NCBI RefSeq assembly: GCF_042681025.1
Contig: NZ_JBHUER010000004.1
Coordinates: 186,001 to 250,000, forward strand
Source of the DNA: Methylopila henanensis
Lineage (GTDB): Bacteria > Pseudomonadota > Alphaproteobacteria > Rhizobiales > Methylopilaceae
Reading direction: 5' to 3'
DNA: 64,000 nt
In this document: positions 8,864 through 17,589 of the stretch, piece after piece
Layout: each line of letters starts with the position of its first letter
How positions within the stretch are numbered: position 1 is the first letter of the stretch
The notes under the pieces: model-generated
What the model was told of the DNA's origin: nothing
What the model saw: the letters and a program-made list of their open reading frames with translations, nothing else
Databases searched by the model: none
Translations under genes and position numbers: made by a program

Positions 8864-9508
8864 TCAGCGGGCGCGCGAGGCGCGGGTCTGGGTCGCGCCG
8901 GAGGGGTCGTAGCCCACCATGATCTTCCAGCCGCGGAAGCGGTTGGCCGGGATCGGCACCACCACGCCGTCCTCGATGTGGGGGAAGTCGGCCTGCGTCT
9001 GGCCAGCGGGCACCGTCACGTCGATCGGGTGCATGCGCGAATAGACGGGCACGCCCTTCTCGTCGACGACCGCGATTCGCAGGGGCAGGCGGAAGCTGCC
9101 CGGCGACCCCTTCGGGCCGAGGATGACGCGGCCAGTGACGCCGACGCGGATCGCGGCCTCGACGCCGAGGCTCGAGCATTCGCGCGCGGTGTCGGCGATG
9201 CTGGCTTGGTAGCGGATGTCGAACGGGTCGGCGGAGCCGGGCGTGGCGTAGGCGCGGAACGAGGCCGCGCCGTCCAGCACGTCGACCGGCGGACAGTCGC
9301 GCTTGATCTGGGTGTCGACCGGCTCGCTTAAGGGAGGCGGGTTGGGGGTGCCCATGATCAGCTTGGTCGCGAGGCTGGCGTTCTGGCCGCCGTCCTGCCC
9401 GACCTGCTGCGGCTGGTCGCCGCCGACCGTGCTGCAGGCGGAGAGCGCGAGCGCGCCTGCGAGAAGGCCCGAAACGAGGCCGAGCCCCTTGAGACCGCCG
9501 GAACGCAT
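8864..9508 (-). CDS. outer-membrane lipoprotein, unknown function
   Basis: A 214-residue protein with a lipoprotein signal peptide: a hydrophobic stretch ending ALALSAC (lipobox LSAC), so Cys at about residue 24 would be lipidated. The mature part is rich in beta-strand-like sequence (VGVTGRVILGPKG, LPLRIAVVDEKG). The start at 9508 gives a normal signal peptide; a longer in-frame start at 9631 would bury it. No specific function recognised. The gene stands alone, divergent from ispH. Confidence 0.8.
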   Translation of the reverse strand: MRSGGLKGLGLVSGLLAGALALSACSTVGGDQPQQVGQDGGQNASLATKLIMGTPNPPPLSEPVDTQIKRDCPPVDVLDGAASFRAYATPGSADPFDIRYQASIADTARECSSLGVEAAIRVGVTGRVILGPKGSPGSFRLPLRIAVVDEKGVPVYSRMHPIDVTVPAGQTQADFPHIEDGVVVPIPANRFRGWKIMVGYDPSGATQTRASRAR

Positions 9509-9690
9509 CACGCCACCATCCTTCGCCCGCGGCGCCGCGGCCCCGCCCGCGACGCTGGCCGGTTTATAGCAAGGCGGGAGCCGGCGCGGAAGGACGCCGC
9601 CTTGACACCCCCCGCCGCGCGGCCGCATCACCGGAGACGCCGGGGCCTGAGCGCGCCCGAGCGCCCGTGAGCACGCCTTAGAGCCCGCGC

Positions 9691-10653
9691 ATGTCCGACA
9701 AGCCGCCCTTGACGATCCTGCTCTGCGCGCCGCGCGGCTTCTGCGCCGGCGTGGTGCGGGCGATCGACGTGGTCGAGGCGGCGCTGAAGCGCTTCGGGCC
9801 GCCGGTCTACGTCCGTCACGAGATCGTGCACAACCGCTACGTGGTCGACGCCCTGAAGCGGAAGGGCGCGGTGTTCATCGACGAGCTCGACGAGGCGCCG
9901 GACGGCGATGCGCCGGTGGTGTTTTCGGCCCACGGCGTGGCGAAGTCGGTGCCGGCGGCGGCGAAGGCGCGCAACCTTTTCGCGATCGACGCCACCTGTC
10001 CGCTCGTCACCAAGGTGCACCGCGAGGCGGAGATCCACCACAAGCGCGGCCGCCGTGTGCTGCTGATCGGCCATGCCGGCCATCCGGAGGTGGTCGGCAC
10101 CATGGGCCAACTGCCCGAGGGCGCGGTGACGCTGGTCGAGACCGAGGCCGACGTGCCGGCCCTGGCCGTGGCCGAGGGCGAGGAGCTCGCCTACGTCACC
10201 CAGACGACGCTGTCGGTGGACGACACCGCGGGCGTGGTGGCGGCTCTGAAGGCGCGCTTCCCCGCGATCCACGGCCCACACAAGGAAGACATCTGCTACG
10301 CCACCACCAACCGCCAGGAGGCGGTGAAACGCGTCGCGCCCGCCTGCGACGGGCTGGTGGTCGTCGGCGCGCCGAACTCGTCGAACTCGCAGCGGCTGCG
10401 CGAGGTGGCGGAGCGCGCCGGCTGCCGGGTGGCGCGGCTGGTGCAGCGCGCGAGCGACATCGACTGGGACGAGTTCTCGGGCCTCCGCACGCTCGGCGTC
10501 ACCGCCGGCGCCTCGGCTCCGGAGATTCTGGTGGAGGAGATCATCGACGCCTTCGCCGAGCGCTACGCCGTGACCGTCGAGACGGTGACGACGGCGGACG
10601 AAAGCGTGTTCTTCCCGCTGCCGCGCGAGCTCAGGGACGCGGCGGCGGAGTGA
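9691..10653 (+). CDS. ispH: 4-hydroxy-3-methylbut-2-enyl diphosphate reductase
   Basis: The last enzyme of the MEP isoprenoid pathway, converting HMBPP to IPP and DMAPP with an iron-sulfur cluster. The 320-residue length is normal. The three cluster cysteines are Cys18 (RGFCAGV), Cys103 (DATCPLV) and Cys202 (DICYATTN), and the substrate-binding NSSNS segment is present (APNSSNSQRL). The next gene starts 2 bases after its stop. Alphaproteobacteria of this group rely on the MEP pathway, so it should be essential. Confidence 0.97.
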   Translation: MSDKPPLTILLCAPRGFCAGVVRAIDVVEAALKRFGPPVYVRHEIVHNRYVVDALKRKGAVFIDELDEAPDGDAPVVFSAHGVAKSVPAAAKARNLFAIDATCPLVTKVHREAEIHHKRGRRVLLIGHAGHPEVVGTMGQLPEGAVTLVETEADVPALAVAEGEELAYVTQTTLSVDDTAGVVAALKARFPAIHGPHKEDICYATTNRQEAVKRVAPACDGLVVVGAPNSSNSQRLREVAERAGCRVARLVQRASDIDWDEFSGLRTLGVTAGASAPEILVEEIIDAFAERYAVTVETVTTADESVFFPLPRELRDAAAE

Positions 10654-10654
10654 G

Positions 10655-10993
10655 GTGAAGAACATTCAAATCATCGACGGCGCGGAGAACTGCACGTTTC
10701 CGATCTTTCAGGCGACCGATGACGAGTTCGCGCTCATCTTCCCAGACCCGGGACAGGACATCGAGTTCGCCGAAGATTTGTGGAAGCGCATCCGCAAGAC
10801 GCACCCCCGCGCTCTGGACGGCCTGTGGGAGCGCCCGATCCTGAAGACCGAGGCCAACGGCATCCACGGCACCCTGTTCTACGACTTCAGGTCGAAGCGC
10901 AAACGTTTCCCAAAGACCAAGCGCGAGCGTGATTGGGACCCGCGGGCGATAAACGCAGCGCAGCGCAGGTTGTATGGACGAGAGAGCGCCTGA
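10655..10993 (+). CDS. hypothetical protein coupled to ispH
   Basis: A 112-residue protein beginning at a GTG one base after the ispH stop, so it is probably translated by coupling. The N-terminal half is acidic (FALIFPDPGQDIEFAEDLW) and the C-terminal half strongly basic (RSKRKRFPKTKRERDWDP). No domain is recognised. Codon use is less GC-biased than ispH, which hints at a later arrival. Confidence 0.65.
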   Translation: MKNIQIIDGAENCTFPIFQATDDEFALIFPDPGQDIEFAEDLWKRIRKTHPRALDGLWERPILKTEANGIHGTLFYDFRSKRKRFPKTKRERDWDPRAINAAQRRLYGRESA

Positions 10994-11072
10994 TCGGGTC
11001 GTCGCGACTGGCGACCCCTCTGGTTCGGGCTGGCGCCTGTCGGTCAATTGAGTTCCCGCAGAGGCGAAGACG

Positions 11073-11548
11073 ATGAGCTCTCCGGGCTTTAGTCCTCAGA
11101 TCGGTTCCTGCCGAAGCCTGATCCTTCAGAGCGTCTCGGAGACATCGACGGAAGCCCTGACGATCGTGGTCGGAGAGCCGCACGTCCTGTCGCCGGAAGA
11201 CGCTGCGGCCGCCGACGCCGCTCCCCATTCGAGGGTTCTCGTCTCGTCAAGCTGACGAAAGAAAGCCGAACGTTTGAGATCGTCTGGAACCGGTACGTCG
11301 CGTATTTCGTGCGGGACGAATCCTACGTTAGCGCGCTGGAGGGCGACCCGGCCGCGTCAGGCCGGCTGTTTCGGATTCTGAAAGCATCGTCGTTCCTTCG
11401 CTTTGTCTCGCGGGCGACGTTCGCCAGCGAGACCTATCCCGGTCCGCTGACTCATATGCAGATCGTGTGTCTCACCCACGTGATCGACGTGGTCTCGCCC
11501 GATCTGCCCATCATCACCTCGCGTCATCCAGCGCGGACGGCGACCTGA
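11073..11548 (+). pseudogene. conserved hypothetical gene with a -1 frameshift
   Basis: The first frame (from ATG 11073, with GAGG upstream) encodes a plausible protein up to about 11222 and would stop at 11255. From there a second frame continues with convincing sequence (KESRTFEIVWNRYVAYFVRD and, later, PGPLTHMQIVCLTHVIDV) to a stop at 11548. Adding one C to the CCCC at 11223-11226 fuses them into one reading frame of about 158 residues (DAAPPFEGS across the junction). The second part resembles a small protein I know from other rhizobia. Either a real one-base loss or a sequencing error. Confidence 0.65.
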
Positions 11549-11623
11549 GGCGGAACCTAAACGTTGCGACGACGCGGGCGACGCCTTAGGAGGGGCCGTT
11601 CCCTTACCTCCCCGAGACCTCGC

Positions 11624-12592
11624 ATGGCCGTCTACACCGAAGTCCCCGACGAGGACCTCGCCGTTTTCCTGAAGGCCTACGACATCGGCGAGGCGGTCTC
11701 GTTCAAGGGCATCGCCGAGGGCGTCGAGAACTCGAACTACCTGCTCGTCACCACCAAGGCGCGCTTCATCCTCACGCTTTATGAGAAGCGGGTTGAGCGC
11801 TCCGACCTGCCGTTCTTCCTCGGGCTGCTGGAGCACCTGTCGGCGAAGGGGCTCAACTGCCCGCAGCCGGTGAAGGCGCGCGACGGCGCCGTGCTGGGCG
11901 AGCTCTGCGGCCGGCCGGCGGCGCTGGTCACCTTCCTCGACGGCGTCTCGGTGCGGCGGCCGACGGCGGCGCACTGCGCCGAGCTCGGGCGCGCGCTGGC
12001 GGAGCTTCACGAGGCGGGCAAAGGGTTCGGGCTCACCCGGCCGAACGCGCTGTCGGTCGCGGGCTGGCGGACGCTGGAGCGGAGCGCGCGGGGGCGCGGC
12101 GACGCTGTCGCGGGCGGCCTCGACGCGCTGATCGCGGAGGAGCTCGACGCGCTCGAACCGGCCTTCGCGGCGCTCGACCTGCCGACGGGCGTCATCCACG
12201 CCGACCTGTTTCCCAACAACGTGTTCTTTCTCGGCGACCGGCTGTCGGGGCTGATCGACTTCTACTTCGCCTGCGACGACGCCTTCGCCTACGACGTCGC
12301 GATCTGCCTCAACGCCTGGTGCTTCGAGCCGAACGGAGAATTCAACGTCACCAAGGGCGGCGCGCTGCTCGCGGCCTACCACGCCGCGCGGCCGCTGTCG
12401 GAAGCCGAGATCGCCGCGCTGCCGATCCTCGCCCGCGGGGCCGCGCTGCGCTTCATGCTGACGCGGCTGGTGGACTGGCTCGACACCCCGCCCGGCGCGC
12501 TGGTGAAGAAGCTCGATCCGCTCGAATATCTGAAGAAGCTCAAGTTCCACCAGCGCGCGCGCGGCGTCGCCGACTACGGGTGGCGGCCGTGA
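11624..12592 (+). CDS. thrB: homoserine kinase
   Basis: A 322-residue ThrB of the aminoglycoside-phosphotransferase-like (type II) family used by alphaproteobacteria; it phosphorylates homoserine in threonine synthesis. Kinase features are GVIHADLFPNNVFF (catalytic loop, Asp and Asn) and GLIDFYFACDD (metal-binding Asp). The start MAVYTEVP at 11624 is the usual family N-terminus. The stop overlaps the GTG of rnhA by 4 bases, the standard thrB-rnhA pair of this order. Confidence 0.95.
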   Translation: MAVYTEVPDEDLAVFLKAYDIGEAVSFKGIAEGVENSNYLLVTTKARFILTLYEKRVERSDLPFFLGLLEHLSAKGLNCPQPVKARDGAVLGELCGRPAALVTFLDGVSVRRPTAAHCAELGRALAELHEAGKGFGLTRPNALSVAGWRTLERSARGRGDAVAGGLDALIAEELDALEPAFAALDLPTGVIHADLFPNNVFFLGDRLSGLIDFYFACDDAFAYDVAICLNAWCFEPNGEFNVTKGGALLAAYHAARPLSEAEIAALPILARGAALRFMLTRLVDWLDTPPGALVKKLDPLEYLKKLKFHQRARGVADYGWRP

Positions 12593-13116
12593 GCCCGGTC
12601 TCCCGCCCCCGACGCGCGAAGCCCGCGCTGCCGAAGGCCTCCGCGCCGGAGCCGGCGGCTCCGGTCGGGGCGGACGTGGTCGAGATCTTCACCGACGGCG
12701 CCTGCTCGGGAAATCCCGGCCCCGGCGGCTGGGGCGCCATCCTGCGCAAGGGCGCGGTGGAGAAGGAGCTCAAGGGCGGCGAGAGCCCGACCACGAACAA
12801 CCGCATGGAGCTGATGGCCGCGATCGCGTCGCTCGAGGCGCTGACGCGGCCCTGCGAAGTCGTGCTGCACACCGACAGCCAGTACCTGCGCGACGGCGTC
12901 ACCAAGTGGATTCACGGCTGGAAGAAGAACGGCTGGCGCACCGCGGACAAGAAGCCGGTGAAAAACCAGGACCTCTGGGAACGCCTCGACGCGGCGCTGA
13001 AGGTGCACCGCATCGACTGGCGCTGGGTCAAGGGCCACGCCGGCCACCCGGAGAACGAGCGCGCCGACCAACTCGCCCGCGACGGCATGGCGCCGTTCCA
13101 GATTCGCAAGGGCTGA
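12589..13116 (+). CDS. rnhA: ribonuclease HI
   Basis: A 175-residue enzyme that cleaves RNA in RNA-DNA hybrids. The four acidic residues are visible in TDGACSGNPGPGGW, NNRMELMAA, LHTDSQYL and ERADQLA, plus the KGHAGHPEN His loop. The GTG at 12589 overlaps the thrB stop (GTGA). This gives a roughly 27-residue basic N-terminal extension before the domain, so initiation could also occur slightly later. Confidence 0.94.
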   Translation: MSPVSRPRRAKPALPKASAPEPAAPVGADVVEIFTDGACSGNPGPGGWGAILRKGAVEKELKGGESPTTNNRMELMAAIASLEALTRPCEVVLHTDSQYLRDGVTKWIHGWKKNGWRTADKKPVKNQDLWERLDAALKVHRIDWRWVKGHAGHPENERADQLARDGMAPFQIRKG

Positions 13117-13138
13117 GGCGGAGCTTCCTGCGCCGATC

Positions 13139-14281
13139 TCAACCCGTCGTCGGCGCGGCCGGCGTTCTCTGGCCTAGATCGAGATACTGCGCGTTCGCCT
13201 CGCGCACCTTCGCGGCCGCGTCGTCGTAGAGGAACGGCAGGAAAACGTAGCGCCGGCCGCGCGTCACCCGAGAGACGGCGTGCAGCAGCGAGCAGGAGAA
13301 CACCACCGCGCCGCCGGCGGGGGCCTTGAACGAGCGTGGGCCGTATTCCGGGAACGAGACCTCGCCGCCGTCGAAATCCTCGTTGAGGTTCACGGAGACC
13401 GCGAAGCGCCGGTGGGCGGTGCCCGCCGTGGTGTTGTCGCGGTGGGCGCGGAAATGCGCGGCGTCCTCGGCGGCGTAGCAGCCGACGATGTAGCGCTCCA
13501 TCCGGGTGGCGTGGAACTGGTGGACCTTCTGGATCTCGGGCGCGACGCGGCGGCGGAAGCGGGTCTGGATGGTCCGGATCAGCTCCGGGTCGACGATCTC
13601 GAAATCCTTGCGCTTCTTGTGGGAGGCGTCCTGCATCAGCACGGTGCGGCCGTCGATCTGCCGCATGAAGCCGGACTCCTGCCCGCCGTCGCGCTCGTAG
13701 TCGGCGATCAGCCGCCGGCAAAGCTCCGGCTCGAACACGTTCGGCAGCAGCAGGACCGGCGCCTGAAGCTCGACGCCGGCGAAGCGGGCGGGCGGCGGCA
13801 GCGCGGCTATGAAGTCCAGCACCTCGGCCGCCTCCGCGCCGTCCGCGGTGAGCGGCGTGATCTTCAGCACGCGGAGCGTCGGGTCGAGCACCACCCAGGC
13901 CCGCCGCAGCGGCGCGGGCTCGCCGGGCTTCGCCTCCACCGGCAGCACGCCGTAGCGCCGGGAGACCGAGCCGTCGAAATCGTAGATGTGGCGGATGCCG
14001 GGCATCATCGCCTCCACCTTGTTTCCGGTCTCGTCGGCGGGATCGACGGTGACGCCGAAGAAGCAGGCGCGCGCGTCGTCGAACAGCCCGCGGCGCGCGA
14101 TCACGGCGTCGAGCGCGTCGCGCGCGCCGGGCAGTCCGGTCGAGCCATGGAAGCACAGCACCACGTAGCGGCCGGCAGCGGTGTCGAACACGTAGCGCGG
14201 GTTGCTGCTCGCGCGCTGGGTGAACCACGGGGCGGGATCGCCGACGTCGAGCGTATAGTAGGAGTGGCCGACGGCGGACAT
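13139..14281 (-). CDS. redoxin - 2OG-Fe(II) oxygenase (prolyl-hydroxylase-like) fusion
   Basis: A 380-residue two-domain protein. Residues 1-165 have a peroxiredoxin/thioredoxin-like fold (VGDPAPWF at the start, LFDDARACFFGVTVDPADE inside). The peroxidatic TxxC site is replaced by HGSTGLPG, so it probably lacks peroxidase activity. The C-terminal domain holds the iron ligands His280, Asp282 and His334 and the 2-oxoglutarate Arg near 343 (TRGRRYVF), so this half should be active. GGAGAG lies 6 nt before the ATG. Substrate unknown. Convergent with rnhA. Confidence 0.85.
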   Translation of the reverse strand: MSAVGHSYYTLDVGDPAPWFTQRASSNPRYVFDTAAGRYVVLCFHGSTGLPGARDALDAVIARRGLFDDARACFFGVTVDPADETGNKVEAMMPGIRHIYDFDGSVSRRYGVLPVEAKPGEPAPLRRAWVVLDPTLRVLKITPLTADGAEAAEVLDFIAALPPPARFAGVELQAPVLLLPNVFEPELCRRLIADYERDGGQESGFMRQIDGRTVLMQDASHKKRKDFEIVDPELIRTIQTRFRRRVAPEIQKVHQFHATRMERYIVGCYAAEDAAHFRAHRDNTTAGTAHRRFAVSVNLNEDFDGGEVSFPEYGPRSFKAPAGGAVVFSCSLLHAVSRVTRGRRYVFLPFLYDDAAAKVREANAQYLDLGQRTPAAPTTG

Positions 14282-14479
14282 GGGCGCTCTCCGGGACCGC
14301 CGGCGGCCTCCGCCCCCCGGTGCGCCTCGACGCGGCCGCTTTGGAACGCTTACGATCGAAGACCGAGGACGCCAAGCTGCGGCGTTTACGGACAGCCCGC
14401 CGACGCCTTCACCTTTCGGCGAGGGGCGCTGATCCGTCTTGCGCCCTAAAAGACCGCAGCAGGCAGGAGACGACGCCCC

Positions 14480-16237
14480 ATGACCTACCGCGCGCCGGTG
14501 ACGGACATCCTTTTCACGCTTGAGCACGCCGCAGGGCTCGGCCGCGCGCGGGAGGAGGGCGTCTATCCCGACCTCGACGGGGACACGCTCTCGGCGGTGA
14601 TCGACGAGGCCGGCGCCTTCGCGACCGACGTCGTCGCGCCGCTGTCGCGCGAGGGCGACCGCCACGGCGCGCGCTTCGCCGACGGCGCGGTCACGACGCC
14701 GCCGGGCTTCGCCGACGCCTACCGCCGCTGGACGGCGGCCGGCTGGAACGGCGTGCTGGCGGACGAGGCCCATGGCGGGCAGGGGCTGCCGGTGGCGGTG
14801 TGGGCCGCGACGACGGAGCTCTGGGCGTCCGGCTCGCTCGCCTTCGGCCTGTGCCCGATGCTGACCCATGGCGCGATCGAGGCGATCGAGGCCCACGCCT
14901 CGGAGGAGCTCAAGGAGCGCTATCTGCCGAAGCTCGTCAGCGGCGAATGGACCGCGACCATGAACCTGACCGAGCCGCAGGCCGGCTCCGACCTCGCGCT
15001 GCTGCGCGCGAAGGCCGAGCGCGCGGGCGACGGCTCCTACCGCATCTCCGGCCAGAAGATCTTCATCACCTACGGCGAGCACGACTTCACGGACAACATC
15101 GTCCACCTCGTGCTGGCGCGCCTGCCGGACGCGCCGGCCGGCACGCGCGGCATCTCGCTGTTCCTGGCGCCGAAGGTGCTGCCGGACGGGAGCCGAAACG
15201 ACGTCGTCTGCGCCGGCGTCGAGCACAAGCTCGGCATCCATGCGAGCCCGACCTGCACCATGGTCTACGGCGAGAAGGGCGGCGCCGTCGGCTGGCTCGT
15301 GGGCGAGGAGAACCGCGGCCTCGCCTGCATGTTCACCATGATGAACAACGCCCGGCTCGGCGTCGGGCTCGAGGGCGTCGCGATCGCCGAGCGCGCGACC
15401 CAGGACGCGCTGGCCTACGCCCGCGAGCGCCGGCAGGGCCGTGCGAACGGAAGCGACGGCGCGGCTCCGATCATCGCCCATCCCGACGTGCGGCGCATGC
15501 TGCTGACGATGCGCGCCATGACGGCCGCCGCCCGCGGGATCTGCTACCGCGCCGCGGTGGAGATCGACCGTTCGCGCGCGACCGCCGACCCCGCCGCCGC
15601 CAGGGCGGCGCACGAGCGGGCGAGCCTGCTGATCCCGATCGCCAAGGCGTTCTCCACCGACGTCGGCTGCGAGGTGGCCTCGCTCGGCGTGCAGGTGCAT
15701 GGCGGCATGGGCTACATCGAGGAGACCGGCGTCGCCCAGCACATGCGCGACGCCCGCATCACCCCGATCTACGAAGGCACCAACGGCATCCAGGCGATCG
15801 ACCTCGTCACCCGCAAGCTGCCGCTCGCCGACGGCGAGACCGTGCGGATCGAGATCGCGTCGCTGCGCGACGTCGTGCGCCGCGCAGCCGAGGCCAATGC
15901 GCCGGAGCTCGGCGCCGCGGCGCCGAGGCTCGCCGAGGCGATCGACGCGCTCGACCACGCCACCGCCTGGATCGCCGCCGCGAGCCGCAGCCCCGCCGAG
16001 GCGCTGGCCGGCGCGACGCCTTATCTCCGATTGTTCGCGCTTGCGGCCGGCGGCGCGGCGCTGGTCGAGGACGCGCTCGCGGAGCTGAGGGCCGGCGAGG
16101 GCGCGCTCGGCCGCGTCGCGCTGGCGCGGTTCTTTGCGGAAAACATCGCGACCGGGGCCTCGGGCCTCGCGCGGTCGGTCACCGAGGGGGCGGGGGCGCT
16201 CGACGGCGCCGCGGCGGAGGCCGCGCTTGCCTCCTGA
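14480..16237 (+). CDS. acyl-CoA dehydrogenase, long form
   Basis: A 585-residue flavoenzyme that oxidises acyl-CoA to enoyl-CoA. The core has NLTEPQAGSDL, GQKIFITYGEHD and VHGGMGYIEETG; the catalytic Glu is about residue 432 (IYEGTNGIQ). It is longer than classical enzymes because of the N-terminal and C-terminal extensions of the DmdC/AcdA-like subfamily, whose members act on acyl-CoAs including 3-methylmercaptopropionyl-CoA. I cannot choose the substrate. It lies 71 bp before the HDAC-family gene and may share a transcript. Confidence 0.9.
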   Translation: MTYRAPVTDILFTLEHAAGLGRAREEGVYPDLDGDTLSAVIDEAGAFATDVVAPLSREGDRHGARFADGAVTTPPGFADAYRRWTAAGWNGVLADEAHGGQGLPVAVWAATTELWASGSLAFGLCPMLTHGAIEAIEAHASEELKERYLPKLVSGEWTATMNLTEPQAGSDLALLRAKAERAGDGSYRISGQKIFITYGEHDFTDNIVHLVLARLPDAPAGTRGISLFLAPKVLPDGSRNDVVCAGVEHKLGIHASPTCTMVYGEKGGAVGWLVGEENRGLACMFTMMNNARLGVGLEGVAIAERATQDALAYARERRQGRANGSDGAAPIIAHPDVRRMLLTMRAMTAAARGICYRAAVEIDRSRATADPAAARAAHERASLLIPIAKAFSTDVGCEVASLGVQVHGGMGYIEETGVAQHMRDARITPIYEGTNGIQAIDLVTRKLPLADGETVRIEIASLRDVVRRAAEANAPELGAAAPRLAEAIDALDHATAWIAAASRSPAEALAGATPYLRLFALAAGGAALVEDALAELRAGEGALGRVALARFFAENIATGASGLARSVTEGAGALDGAAAEAALAS

Positions 16238-16308
16238 CGGATCTGGCGCTTGGCATCCCAGGCGCCAGCGCCATACTGACCTCGGCGACGCACGCATCTG
16301 AGAGCATC

Positions 16309-17235
16309 ATGAGCACCCTCTACGTCACGCATCCCGCCTTCCGAGACCACCTTGTCACCCCCGGCCACCCCGAACGGCCGGAGCGGATGCGCGCGGTCGA
16401 GCAGGCGATGGAGGCCGAGGCGTTCCAGGCGCTTGCCCGCGTCGAGGCCCCGCTGGCGGAGGCCGCGGTGGCGACGCTCGCCCATCCGGAAGCCTTTGTG
16501 GAGGCGCTCGACCGCGTCCGCCCGCGCGAGGGCATGGTCCGCATCGACGGCGACACCACCATGAGCCCCGGCACCTGGGAGGCGCTGCTGCGCGCGCTCG
16601 GCGCCTCGACGCTCGCGGTCGACGAGGTGGTCGGCGGCCGCGCCCGCAACGCCTTCTGCGCCATGCGGCCGCCCGGCCACCACGCCGAGCAGACTACGGC
16701 CATGGGCTTCTGCTTCTTCAACTTCGCGGTCGTCGCCGCCCGCCACGCCCAGAAGGCGCACGGGGTCGAGAAGGTCGCCATCGTCGATTTCGACGTCCAC
16801 CACGGCAACGGCACGCAGGCGATCGTGTGGGACGACCCGTCGATTATGTATGCCTCGACGCACCAGATGCCGCTGTTTCCCGGCACCGGCGCGCGCAGCG
16901 AGACCGGCGTCGGCAACATCGTGAACTGCCCCATGCGCGGCGGCGACGGCGGCGACAAGTTCCGCGAGGCCTTCGACGACGCGATCCTGCCGTCGCTCCG
17001 GACCTTCTCGCCGGACCTGATCGTCATCTCCGCCGGCTTCGACGCCCATGCGCGCGATCCGCTCGGCGGTCTGATGCTCCGGGACACGGACTACGCCTGG
17101 ATGACGCAGGAGCTGATGGGCGTCGCCGACGAGACCGCCGGCGGCCGCGTGGTCTCGATCCTCGAGGGCGGCTACGACCTGACCGGCCTCGCCCAGTCGG
17201 CCGCGGCCCATGTCCGCGCCTTGATGCGGGGCTGA
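16309..17235 (+). CDS. histone-deacetylase-family amidohydrolase
   Basis: A 308-residue zinc hydrolase of the acetoin utilisation/acetylpolyamine amidohydrolase/HDAC fold. RPPGHHAEQ has the catalytic His pair, DFDVHHGNGT the zinc-binding Asp and His, and SAGFDAHARDPLGG the second zinc Asp. Bacterial members remove acetyl groups from polyamines or other small amides. It sits between acyl-CoA dehydrogenase and xseB, an order common in rhizobia. Confidence 0.9.
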   Translation: MSTLYVTHPAFRDHLVTPGHPERPERMRAVEQAMEAEAFQALARVEAPLAEAAVATLAHPEAFVEALDRVRPREGMVRIDGDTTMSPGTWEALLRALGASTLAVDEVVGGRARNAFCAMRPPGHHAEQTTAMGFCFFNFAVVAARHAQKAHGVEKVAIVDFDVHHGNGTQAIVWDDPSIMYASTHQMPLFPGTGARSETGVGNIVNCPMRGGDGGDKFREAFDDAILPSLRTFSPDLIVISAGFDAHARDPLGGLMLRDTDYAWMTQELMGVADETAGGRVVSILEGGYDLTGLAQSAAAHVRALMRG

Positions 17236-17283
17236 AGCGCGCCTAAGAAGGCCCGCCTTGGCCGCGAACAGGGGAGGCCCGCC

Positions 17284-17535
17284 GTGACGGACGCGCCGAA
17301 CGACGACGTCTCGAACCTGACCTTCGAAGCCGCGCTCCAGGAGCTGGAGCGGATCGTCGGCCGCCTGGAGCAGGGCCAGGTGCCGCTCGAGGAATCGATC
17401 GAGAACTATCGCCGCGGCGAGGCGTTGAAGGCGCGTTGCGACGAACTGCTGAAGCGCGCAGAGGCGCGCGTCGAGACCATCGCCACCGGCGCGGACGGCG
17501 CGCCGAAGGGCGTGGCCCCGCTCGATCCGGGCTGA
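17284..17535 (+). CDS. xseB: exodeoxyribonuclease VII small subunit
   Basis: An 83-residue protein with the family signature (FEAALQELERIVGRLEQGQVPLEESIENYRRG split over residues 10-42), a coiled-coil hairpin that binds the XseA large subunit. xseA is not in the window, as usual in this order. GTG start, with GGGGAGG upstream. The C-terminal tail is short. Confidence 0.93.
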   Translation: MTDAPNDDVSNLTFEAALQELERIVGRLEQGQVPLEESIENYRRGEALKARCDELLKRAEARVETIATGADGAPKGVAPLDPG

Positions 17536-17589
17536 GCGGCGGCCGCGTCCGCCGCCTGAGCCGTTTCCCCGCCGCCGGAGCCGTCGCCC

